A program made the translations under genes and the position numbers. Positions 22,702 through 33,499 of a stretch of 64,000 nt of DNA are shown piece after piece (within the stretch, counting starts at the first letter, position 1; each line of letters begins with the position of its first letter). The notes below the pieces were generated by a model. It had not been told where the DNA came from. It searched no databases and worked only from the letters and a program-made list of their open reading frames with translations. This stretch comes from Gigaspora rosea (lineage: Eukaryota; Glomeromycota; Glomeromycetes; Diversisporales; Gigasporaceae), in NCBI GenBank assembly GCA_003550325.1, contig QKWP01001134.1, positions 81,639 through 145,638 on the forward strand, read 5' to 3'.

Positions 22702-25040
22702 TAAGCGAGTGGTATATTGTAATCGAAAATGAGCTAAAATCCAAGACTTAACAAACTTTTTGCCAATACATGCATTAAATTTTAATACACATATAAGGTA
22801 GCATTATAAAATACTCCTTACACCCATTATACTGTGACTATAATAACTATAATATAGAGTATAGTCTATGGTAAATTTGAATTTAAATTCAAGATATGTA
22901 GCTTATTTTCATTTAAAGGATATTTCCAATCGAAAAAAAGCAGATTTTATTATACCTAGTACAGATAAAGTGTCAACAGGATTAAATCCGGTACTAATAA
23001 TAGGTTATTACCTAGACAATTTGAAAAAATCATGCTATAATTGACCCTAAAAATAAATAAATGAAAAAATGATTACAAACCGTTGAATATTTAAAATTAA
23101 ATGACTCATATTTTGGTGGTCCTTTAATTTTACTTTAATATTCTCTCAACATACATTATCAATGATGCTTCCTCTTCTGAAGCTCATAAGGATGTGATAC
23201 TGCATCATAAATTTTTGTTATTGGCAATAGTTTAAGCATGTTAAAATTCTTTCAATATTAATGCTGAACAAATAATATTGCTAATAATGATATTGTTAAT
23301 ATTTGTTTTTTTTTTCACAATAGATTTAACACGTTACATTTTATATTAACCTTAAGCAACTAAGTACTGTATTTTTATTTTTGCAACAAGTACGTACGTA
23401 CGTGTTATGCCTAGAGTAAGACATTGCTAATATTCATTAATCATTTTTCATCGTAACCAAATTTGTTAAACAAAATATTTCTAGATGAATCCGCAAAAGG
23501 TAATATATAGTTATTGGTCGCGTAGCGACCAATAATTGGTCGTTATTCAACTATTATTATCACCTGTCTAGTATCGAATTATTTTGATTAAATATTTTTT
23601 GATGTTATTTTTGAGTTATTTTATTTGTTGCATTCTTATTATTGACGCTAATCTTTAATTATTAAAGATGTACTCTACTGTACGTGAGAATTCTTTTTAA
23701 ACAGAATATTGTGAGTATATGTGCTATGATAGAGACTTTTTGCTTGTATAATATATGACCTTAAAATCATCAATAATGTCAATTATGACGATGATAAAGT
23801 TTCTGTCTCTGTCTATACTAATATTTCTAAATAACGCGTAATCAGTTTTCAAAAATTAATAATATTCACAGAATACTGTATTTGGATAGTATTACTGATA
23901 CTAAATTTAAATGCTCAATACGTATACATTATATAAAACATATTATATTGCACAAAACAAAAAAATACGAAGTAGCAATAAAAAGTTTATAAATAAATAA
24001 CAAGTCACTATAAACGAGAATCTATTTATAAATAAAAATAACAAAGAAATAAATGAGAGATATAAGCATGCCTCTGATGCGAATAATTGTTCGTATTTTC
24101 GAAATACATATTTTTGTCATACCAATCTTCATTAATTTCAAAAATGTTTATCTGTGCAAAATGTTTTTTAGAACCAAGATGACAAAGATCACAGTTATTG
24201 AATTAGAAACATGAGTAACGCGATGGAAATTTGATTTATTGGCCTGTATGACTGTACTACAAAACACTTTCACGTAGGTTCCAAAAAAAATTAGTCTATT
24301 CGATTTTCTGCGAAAACTAAAAAAATAGAAAGAAACAGGATTTCATTTCTGGTTTCATATTGTTATTTTAAAAACAAAAAGCAGTTAAAAAACATTATTT
24401 TTCATTTTTAATTAAATTAGGTTTTACAATTTTTTCATAGATAGCGTAAAATAGTAACTGTCTATATTAGTTGTAACGTTTAAAGAACTTAATACTTAAA
24501 TTTTTTCGGCTCATGGATAATTATGTCGCGTTCTCTATTGATTACATAATCACACCTGAAATTTCCTATAAAATGAAGTATTTTTTTCTTTTAATGATCC
24601 TTCGTTGTCTCCTTTTGAAAATTCAACTATCCTAAGTCCCTTTCATTCCAAATATCCTACCTAAGTCTCTTTTATTCCGAATATCCTATCTAAGTCTCCT
24701 TCATTCCTTATATCCGATCTTAGTCTTTTCATTACGAATTATTGAATCAATCCCGAAATGTTCTTTCTTTTCTGATAATTTTCCAATTCATCATGGATCA
24801 TTTGATGAAAAGCTTTTTATACATTTCATTATCTTATCAATTATTATCGACAAATTTAAGTACTTAAATGTACTGAAAATAAATTTGATTGCACTTAAAC
24901 ATAATAAATGACCAAGTTTTTTAAAAAATTTAATAAATATTTTTATTTTTATCTATTCCTAAATTTTATCCCCACTGTGGTTGCAGACGAGGTTGCTGAT
25001 ATTTAAACGAAATATTGTACGACCATCAATTAACGGAACA
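22702..25040. other. AT-rich intergenic stretch with a GC hairpin
   Basis: No gene recognised. A perfect hairpin, ATTGGTCGC-GTA-GCGACCAAT, lies at 23513-23533 and TACGTACGTACG at about 23391-23402. At 24640-24730 the phrase AAGTCTCYTTYATTCC recurs three times. Confidence 0.55.
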
Positions 25041-25049
25041 TGTTGACCT

Positions 25050-26270
25050 AGTAACTACAGTGGATACAATATTTATAACACTGTATTCTCTCAAAGATCA
25101 GAGTTTGTCACTTATGCAAGTGTTATATTTAAATGCCGTAACATCTAACTTAGTATGAGAGCAACTTTTTTTGGATGATGTTATAATCCTATTGTCTCAT
25201 TGCACCTATTTACTTTTCGTATTTTACTATCAAGTCAATTTTGATAATTAATGATCAAAATTGCACAGCTTCTTTTGATCAACGCTCCCTACAACCTTAT
25301 ATAGTCCCATTTAAAGGTTTCGTGATCATATTAGCATTATTTTTTGTAATCATTTTTGCGGCAACTTATTTTATCTGGTATTATAACTATGGTTATAATC
25401 ATAGTTCAAAACAAAACCTGAAAAAGAAAACGTAAAAAACAAAAAAGACAAAAGAAAGTCTATTAGAATTTATTAGATATTTTATTGTTTGGACATATTT
25501 CTTTTATTCAATCATAATTATAGGTTTTTAATATAAATAGTGCTTATCATAGATCTAATAAAAGCTTCTTAAATTTCTTAAAGATTGACTTTTTGAATTT
25601 TTTTGTAGATTGGATTTATTTCTTATTGACTTTTTATCTGCATCTTTTTATCTTTCATATTATTTATATTTCTGTTTTTAAGAGAAAATCGATGACGTTG
25701 AGAAAAAACAGAAAAAAAGATTCATTAAAAATTTCTTAAATTCTATCCTAAGGAATTCAAAAAATATTATCAATAAACGTTACTTTTTTTAGTAGTTTTC
25801 TTCTCAATAATATAAATTATTTTTTGAATATGCTATTTATTGTACACTACCTTATATTGATGCATATTCAATGCTATTATGACCACAGTAATTACACGTA
25901 CTGTTGCATCATTCTTTCCTGCAGTCATTAGCAGTGAAAATATTGTAAAAAAGGGATCAATAATAAGTTGACAAATTATCAAATGATTTATAATATTGTT
26001 CTCGCAATCATTGAAAAAAAGAATATAAGCAAATTTGATAAAGAAGTCTGCATGATTAAGAAAGATGATGATTATACCCAAATCATTAGAATTGATGAGA
26101 CCGAGAAAAAACACAAATTGTAGAATTGAAACCTTCAGAAAATAAGACAGCAGATTTAGAAGAGTGCAGATGTGAAAAATGCGGACATAATTGATATCGA
26201 AAAAGGAATAGAAAAAGATCCGTATGTCTATGCTGTCTGCATCACCAAAATGGGATTACTTGATTATATC
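25050..26270 (+). pseudogene. Possible decayed gene: one membrane segment then a charged, Cys-containing tail
   Basis: Not recognised. Reading on plus, a coding-like stretch YNTVFSQRSEFVTYASVIF lies at about 25075-25140. The frame from 25241 has a strongly hydrophobic segment IILALFFVIIFAATYFIWYY, followed by a short basic tail. Another coding-like stretch at 25970-26115 (YQMIYNIVLAIIEKKN... to TEKKHK) continues, after one missing T, as ELKPSENKTADLEECRCEKC. After one TGA it has CLCCLHH (about 26225-26250). The parts may be exons of one small membrane protein with a zinc-binding end, or unrelated decayed pieces. Confidence is low because no family was identified and introns were not resolved. 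Confidence 0.3.
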
Positions 26271-26489
26271 GTTTATTATCATAGAATGACATATGATTAA
26301 GTCAATAATTAATTTTCATCTTTTCAAATTGCATAAATTTTACAAAAGAATGTTCTCTAAGTGAGTAGTAATTTTATTGATACTGTACATTTATCAAATA
26401 ATAGATAAAACCATAAAGTAAATTTTATTATGGAGCTAAACATCATAACTATATTATTTTATATTTAATTTTTTTATATAAAATTTGGG

Positions 26490-26990
26490 ATAAAATGCAC
26501 ATGATTCGGAAACATGCGCATTAATGCGCATTCATGCGCATGATTGAGGAATCATGCGCACGCATGAAACCCATCTCTAGTTACACCCACCCGGGTCAAA
26601 TCACTAGTCATATTAACCACCTGAGATTTTTTTTTAATTGACCCAGGTGACCCGACGGGTCACCCATCAGGTCACCTGTCGGGTGACCCGGTGGTGCCTT
26701 TTTTTGGACTGACCTGTTTCCACCCGGGTGGCACATTGTCCAACCGTCGGGTGACCCGGCTTTTTCAAAAATCGTCTATAACGCAAAATTTGGCTTACAC
26801 AACCACCTTCTGCGCCTTAACAAAAAAATTTCTTGCAAAGTTTTGCTACATATGAGGCTCTTGATAACGTCGTCCGAACGCTAACCCTTATCCTAATATC
26901 GAAAGATAACTTTTTAATCGAAAATTGCAATTACGCGTCGCAATTTTTTTTCGGCCAATAGAATTTTAGCGCATATCATCACGTGCCTGC
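26490..26990. repeat. Cluster of decayed TIR elements with CATGCGCAT and GGGTGACCCG keywords plus a core II copy
   Basis: At 26500-26577 CATGCGCAT repeats end at CCCATCTCTA, a hAT-type terminus. At 26590-26760 ACCCGGGT, GGGTGACCCG and GGTCACC repeat in both orientations. At 26805-26870, read on minus, CATATGTAGCAAAACTTTGC and AAGAAATTTTTTTGTTAAG match the core of the element at 7667-8338. No complete element boundaries could be drawn. Confidence 0.5.
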
Positions 26991-27123
26991 GGAAATTTTA
27001 TGGGCTTAGGAGAGACTTGCGTACTTCGTTGCAATTTAACTTTGAACCGTGAACATTAGGATATTAAAAGAATGTAATTTTTGTTATTGGGAGAGCGAAT
27101 ATTATATATTTACTAGTGTGATA

Positions 27124-27142
27124 GGTGGCGCTTCGCGCCACC
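27124..27142 (-). repeat. Helitron 3' terminal hairpin
   Basis: Perfect 8-bp stem of GGTGGCGC/GCGCCACC with a 3-base loop, 7 bases from the CTAG end on the minus strand. GC content is far above its surroundings. Confidence 0.85.
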
Positions 27143-27635
27143 AATCTTATACAGTTTTTAATCATATAACTGTTAAAAATTTTATTATAGAGCTTATTGT
27201 CAATTATAGTATACACAATATCTATTATATTAAGACACAAATGTTCGTTCATTATGCTATTTACCAATTAGAAGATTAAACATAGTATTTCCTATTTCAT
27301 GTGAAGTGGTAAGATATTATGTGGTCGGAAAGTAGAATAGCTACACGATCCTTCGCCTTAAAAAATACTATTTCAGGTAAGATCATCGTATGTGATAGTC
27401 AGAAAATAGTGCAGAGGAGGGGATGGAGTGGAAAGATCGATGATAAATAAAGGTTAGCATATCTGATATGTAATGGTATAATACATGAAATTAAGAATTG
27501 GAAAGGTATCAAGTAAGTATAAGAATTGGGATGACGTAGCCAAGTCTGCATGTTCTTGAACTTAAATTCACATGACTCGCCCAACTTGTTTAAAGATGAA
27601 GATGCAGACAAATATTATACTGGGTAAAGCTAATT

Positions 27636-27795
27636 TATAGTTATAATTATAATTATTATAATTATAATTATAATTATTAATAGTAATAATAATAATAATT
27701 ATAATAATAATGATAATAATAACAATAATAATAATAATAATAATAATTATAATAATAATGATAATAATAACAATAATAATAATAATAATAACATA
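27636..27795. repeat. (TAA/TTA)n microsatellite
   Basis: About 160 bases of AATAAT and TTATAA units with interspersed ATGATAATAATAACAAT, itself duplicated about 60 bases apart. Reading frames across it give only poly-Ile/Asn and are not genes. Confidence 0.9.
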
Positions 27796-28859
27796 ATAAC
27801 ATATACTAAAATAATTCGCGACATAAATCTGCATACTGATTGGTCTTTTATTTGTAATTTAATTGGATAAATTAAACACGCGTACATATGCAATCGTGAT
27901 GTAGTCTTTTATGTCAAGCATCGCATAAGTTAAATTCTTGATTTTGCTATATTCAAATCAGGGTTGTGCCTTTATTATCTTATTCATTGTATTCGTACCT
28001 GTATACAGTACCTCACGTTATAAGCTATTCTAAATCAGAATCATTACTTCATTCAATTATAGATTGTCGTTTTTAAATAGTGCATTACAGAAATAAGTAC
28101 TACGCGACGTTGTCACGCAAAACCAGGAACGGAAAGTGGATTTTCTGCGAGTTACAAGTTAAACCAGTTTTGGCATAAGTTTCTGTTTTTTTTTTTACAT
28201 GCGATAGAGTAGATCAAAGCTCCATAGAGTATGTACAAATATGGAAATACATTCAGAAGTCACAAGGATAGATTAACCAATCGGATACAAAAGAGACACA
28301 GCATTTCAAATGCCTGTAAACCATACACTAAACGTACTTTGTACATCGTTCCTGGTATATATGTTATAAAATATTAACTTACATTAGTACATAAATATCA
28401 CACGCATGATAAATTAAACAGCCAACCGATTTCTATTTCCAATCCTCGCTTTATTATCTAATTTGGTGTCCATCTGCATTCGGGTAATTATTATAACATA
28501 TATTCGAATTCTGTAATTAATGCGTCAATTATTCTAATTTTCTGTTTTAAATACCGGTATGTAATGCAATAAAGCGTGTGAATTTTGGATTTGTACCCTT
28601 CACCATTTTGGATCTAAAAAATTGTGATCGGAGTGTGGGAATTTTAGTATACTATAATGTTTTTGATTGCAATATCTAACAAACCGTGATCAGAATGTGT
28701 TTTGATTATTTTAACTGATATCTTCTATCTACTCCAATCTTCTCTCTCTATCATACTCGAAATCTGTAATTATTTCGTCAATTTATTGAAATTATTCTAA
28801 TTTTCTGTTTAAATATGTAATGCAATCAAACATGGGAATTTTGAGTTTGTAACTTATAA

Positions 28860-29570
28860 CAAAAAAAAAAAAAACAATTGACCGATCCATGTTTTTAGAC
28901 TCAAAATAAAAATCGACTTCGTATGGCTTTAGCTGTAAACTTACTGACTATTGCTATATTGTGGTGATTTACTGTAAAAAAATTTAAAATTTACATACGT
29001 CCTTGTGGCCTTGGGAGAGATTTCAAGAATTTCATTTGCTAATTTAACTACTGGTCCAAAACTATTAAGGGTTCGGAGATTTAAAGTTGATTTTTCGGTA
29101 TGCATTGTTCGCTGACCATTGTTTTAGTTTTTTAAAAAAAATTTTCTGCATTACTTGCTGACCTATTTTTTTTCATTTTTTACAAAAAAAATTTTTTTTA
29201 GATCGAATTGTTCGAATTTTTATTCGATAGAGACTTTAATTTCCTTTAATTTCCCGTAATTGGTGATAGGGTGACGGAGAAAATGTGATTGCCACCCCCA
29301 TTTTTTGAATACTTGCTGCGTATAATAAAAATAAATTAAAAAAAAATACTACTGACCGACTCATATTTTCAGATTACATATTGGATTAACAGTTGTTGTT
29401 TCTATCCAATTTAATGTAAGAATTTGGTACAAAACTTACCGACTATTTTTGTGGTTATTTACTGTAAAAGAAAATTATTGTGGCCTTAGGAGAGGACTTC
29501 AAGAACTTCGCTCGCCAATTTAGCTACTGGGCCAAAGCTATTAAGGGCTCAGAGATTTATAAAAGAATGT
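28860..29570. repeat. Direct duplication of about 460 bp with LTR-like heads
   Basis: Segments from about 28880 and 29345 share, in order, ACTGACTATT/CCGACTATTT, TTTACTGTAAAA, TGTGGCCTTGGGAGAG/TGTGGCCTTAGGAGAG and CTATTAAGGG. Between them lies PIF-like sequence (TTGATTTTTCGGTATGCATT). The pattern suggests segmental duplication or two insertions of related elements. Confidence 0.55.
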
Positions 29571-29860
29571 ATTTATTAATACTGGGAGAGCGGTTTATAC
29601 ATATTGTGCGTAAAAGGAATAAACCTGTGTTCCAAAAGCAAATTTTCTAAAAAAACTAACTTTCCAATATACAAAGCGATCCTTTTTATATGTTCCCATT
29701 TCGATTACCAAGAATGAGGCAAGAGCTACGACATTTATAAGAAATGTGGTAATGGAATCCATAATGCAAGAATGTAGTAATTCTTACCCGAAAATGTGTA
29801 ATAATTTAATGTAGTAATAATCTACTAATTAGGAATGATGCTAAATATAGAAACGCAGTT
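29478..29860. repeat. Diverged solo LTR related to the copy B LTR
   Basis: Begins GGCCTTAGGAGAGGACTTCA and contains GCGATCCTTTTTATATG, ACCAAGAATGAGGCAAG, AATGTGGTAATGG, TAATTCTTACCC and CTACTAATTAGGAATGATG, all in the order seen in the LTRs of copy B. No internal retroelement sequence adjoins it. Confidence 0.65.
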
Positions 29861-30593
29861 CCGAAATTAGTAAATATGAACTTTCGAACATCGTTGTAGA
29901 AATATGGGGTAATTATTTTTGAATTTTATATAGTGCGTAACAAACATTTTAGTTGGATTCAAAAAATAATTACCCATATGGAGATAGGTAGATAGATAAA
30001 ATTGGTAAGTCTTACACATTTCTGTAACAACTATGCTAACTTATTAGCTAATAAACTATTTTCGTCCACAATCTGGTGACATTTTTCTGTGATAACCAAT
30101 AAAAAACGTTTAAACGGACAAACTCTGAATTAGAAACTCTGAATTAGATGAATTAGATGGTATAAATAGATAGATAGATGGTATAGATGTTATAATAGTC
30201 ACAAATTTGGAATCGCAGTTTTTAAATTGATTACTAAAAAACGTGACGGCTTTTAGACGATCCCCAAATTTGACAATCATGTAGACGATCTAGAATGTCG
30301 TAACTTTATATATTTGACATATATCGTAATAATTACCTGTTACAGATTTTAGATTATACCAAATCACAGGTAATCAATCAAAAACGTTTAACCAAATTAA
30401 GTAATATAGATAAGTAAATTACCATAAAATTCATCAAACCTTTGTCATTGCCGTACGTCCAATCAGTTAATCAATTAATTAATCGATTATATGCTATGCC
30501 AACTGCGATCGAGATGTCGATTGCAAATTTTATAAACAATCAGGTTTTAAATTATCCAGATATTTGAATTTCCTCAATCACCATTCGTATCTA

Positions 30594-30800
30594 TTTACTG
30601 TAAATCCCGATACGGTATGATGATCCTTCTTAACATGCATGGGCCTCCTAACATCTTTAGTTAGTGCAATTCCGAAAGTCAATAATAAAAAAAGAAGATT
30701 TACTGTAAATCCCGATACAGTATGATGATCTTTCTTGACATGCATGTGTCTCATAACATATTTAGTTAGCGCAATTCCGAAAGACAATAATAAAAAGACA
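30594..30800. repeat. 105-bp tandem duplication
   Basis: Copies from 30594 and 30699 share TTTACTGTAAATCCCGATAC and GCAATTCCGAAAG, with about 10 differences. The length is a multiple of three, so a minus-strand frame repeats MHVKKDHHTVSGFTVN, but nothing else supports it as a gene. Confidence 0.85.
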
Positions 30801-30994
30801 TTTTTTTATTGTAATCGTCATGTATTTTAATTGCGTCAAAAACCTGTTAAAGCGATGTTCGGTTATACAATTCTCACACAATAGATAATTAAGTAATACT
30901 TGTACACATCTCATACGCTTAACCCTTTACAACTTCAACATTCCCGCAGTTTCGGTTTTAGCCAACAACCAGTTACCTCATAGGTAGATAAAAC

Positions 30995-32969
30995 TACAGT
31001 TGTTAGGCGAAACCTAGAGGTTTCGCCATTGCGAAAGGCGAAACCTAGTTTTGACTTTCGCCAAAAAAAATTTTAAAAGACGAAATGGCGAAACCGGCAA
31101 AAGGTGGCGAAACTGGCAAAAGGTTGCGAAACTGTGAAAGGTGGCAAACTATCAAAAGGTAACGAACTAAAGAAAGGTAATAAAGTGACAAAAGGCAGTG
31201 AAACTAACGTAAAGTGCTATGTGGTAGATCCCTCTATAAGATCTACACTGTAAGCATTTATATTCGGGTTAGAGTTGGGCAAAGTTATTTACCTATTACG
31301 TGAAAGTCAAATAATTCCTTAGTATGTTATTAGTTGTAAATATATTTTTTAGTAAATTTGTCACAACTTTTACGTAATAAGGTAATAAGTAAATTACCTT
31401 GCTCATCTCTAATCCGGGCATAATTTATTTGCGCGAGAAATCCAAAAAAAGGAAATCCAATTTAGTAAATAAATTAAGTGAGTGAGATAAAAGGTTAGGG
31501 TTAGAGCCTTAAAGGTTAGAGGCTATTTCGTTATATTGGTGCTTACTATATATAAAACTTCATTCCCGTCATTTTTAATTTGTGCACCAAGATCAATTTA
31601 AACATTAGCTTTTGTATATTTTCGTTTTTTTCTTTTACACTGATCCGGAATAGTCAAAGTTACACTCTCCGATTGGCTATTTCCAAACCAGGAGTTTGTT
31701 TTACCCGCGCAAATAAGTGAATGCGGGTACAATCATATCAAAGTTCAATGAATAGTATCCCTATACCTTGGAAAATACCCGGTACGTCATCCTTTATACT
31801 GCTCGTTTTTACAAACTGCCTAAACATGCTAGATTCGAAATAACGCCCCTGTGCGTTATATCGCGGTTATACGGTAACTAGCGCGTTCAAAAGATCTAAT
31901 TTCAGGGGTTAATTTTGATTAGTGTGCCTAAATTGGTAACTTCAAGCAAATGACAACATCAAGCGTAAATCAAATATTAATTTCAACTACGATATATATA
32001 TGAAAATTACTGCCGTATGGCGCAAAATAACGCGCAGGAGCGTTATTTCGAATTTCGGCCCGAATTAAGCTTAATTTAGGCCAAAATTTGAAATAACGCT
32101 CCTGCGCGTTATTTCGCGACTATACGGTATCTAATAAACTATTTATATGTAACACTACTAAAGCTTCTATATAATTTAAATCCAATGCTAATAATTTGTT
32201 TGTTATGCAAATAGTTTCTTCACGTAATTCTACTTTTTATTTTTAACAATCTGAATTTTACTATATTTGACCAATTAAAAGTTAATAATATAACAATTAT
32301 TTTCCCAACATTTAAAGTTAATTCTAAGATTAGATTAATAATAGTATTATTAATAAGCTACACTATGCATGATATTTAAAGTTTTAAAAACAAAATTGTA
32401 AAAAAAATCTAAACAACTTAACAATAAATATTGTTTAATTAATTGAATAAAAAATCAAACTTTTTATATAAGAGTAACATGCAGTACTAAATAGACATAC
32501 GCAAATAAATTCACTTCCAATTTTGGCTTATGTAGTTTCTTTATAAAAGCAACATGTGTGCTTAATAACTACATGCAAATATTTTCATTCACCAACATGG
32601 TACGTAACTTATGCATATTTCTTTAAATAAGTCATATGCTGTTTTTAATAGCCATATTTTATTCACATGGCTTCTTTGCAACATGCTTGGTTTAATAGCC
32701 ACATGCAAATATTTCATTCTCCAAAATGGCTTAGTTTATATGAGCACATACTGTGCATACGCAAATATTTTCATTCGCCTTAGAGAATTTAAACTTTGCC
32801 GAAAGCTTTGACCTTCGCCGGGGTTTCGCCGGTGTTTCACCTTTCGCCAGGGGTTTCGCCTTTCGCCATTGGTTTCGCCTTTCGCCAGAATTTCGCCACT
32901 TTCGTCTTTCGCCGGGTTTAGGTTTCGCCTTTCGTCATTTGCACAAAACAGTTTCGCCTAACAACTGTA
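30995..32969. mobile_element. hAT-like element with GGCGAAAC keyword arms and core I
   Basis: The ends TACAGTTGTTAGGCGAAAC and its inverse are flanked by a perfect 8-bp duplication GATAAAAC (30987-30994, 32970-32977). The left arm (31006-31200) repeats GGCGAAAC and degenerates inward; the right arm (32800-32957) repeats TTTCGCC. The conserved core I lies at 31480-31690 in the same sense as at 5895. No transposase. A palindromic micro-element sits inside (32009-32129). It lies within the Helitron. Confidence 0.88.
32009..32129. mobile_element. 121-bp palindromic micro-MITE
   Basis: Almost perfectly self-complementary: the arms carry AAAATAACGCGCAGGAGCGT and its inverse around the centre GAATTAAGCTTAATT, with ends TACTGCCGTATGG and CTATACGGTA. 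Half-copies lie at 31834-31876 and, more decayed, at 42250-42320. Confidence 0.75.
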
Positions 32970-33499
32970 GATAAAACGCCAAAGCGCACAAACCCAATAT
33001 TTCGTTTACAACCAATCAAAAACGTCAAAGCGCTCAGACCAAAATTCCCACAGTTCTCGATTGAGCCAATCAAAAACGTTAAAATGTACAAACTCAGAAT
33101 TAGATAGTAAAGATTATATACAAGAGTTATGTGTTAAGTTACATCAAGCGTTATGTGTTCTTTACATAGTGATCCTTTTTATACATCTATCTAGAATAAC
33201 CTGATTACCAAGAATGAGGTAAGGCGTATGGCTATTTACAAAGAATGTGGTAATGGGAATTCACTATACAGAAATGTAGTAATCATTACCCGGAAATGTA
33301 ATCATGGTCTACTAATTATGAGGTAATGGGACGATGAAAGAACTACTAATTATAGACTAAATTCGTGACATCTCCCCTCCCTCAAAGATGAGCTCCGCTG
33401 AATCACTACTCATCTTCCATTCTTCTTCATGTGAATTTGCTAACCGGGACAACCTCGGGAAGATCATGAGACTTCTTCCATTATTCTTCCATGTGTTCA

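Larger units (their letters stand above)
27113..33113 (-). mobile_element. Helitron (6.0 kb, non-autonomous or composite)
   Basis: On minus the element starts TCTTTACTATC (at 33113) and ends CTAG (27116-27113), 7 bases past a perfect hairpin GGTGGCGC-GAA-GCGCCACC (27142-27124). It sits between A and T with no target duplication: the LTR of copy B stops at ATTTA (27112) and resumes at TTATATAC (33114), exactly as the intact LTR reads at 36700. TC start, 3' hairpin, CTRR end and A|T target are the established Helitron hallmarks. No Rep/helicase frame was found. It carries a hAT element, a tandem duplication, a microsatellite and LTR pieces. An internal second 5'-like end (CTAATTCAGAGTTTGT read on minus, about 30130) suggests a composite. 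Confidence 0.85.

Noticed and set aside
27568..27834. Open frame of mostly isoleucine and asparagine
   Set aside because: Translation of the TAA/TTA microsatellite.
32753..32974. Open frame with FRLSP repeats
   Set aside because: It is the translated right keyword arm (TTTCGCC repeats) of the hAT-like element.
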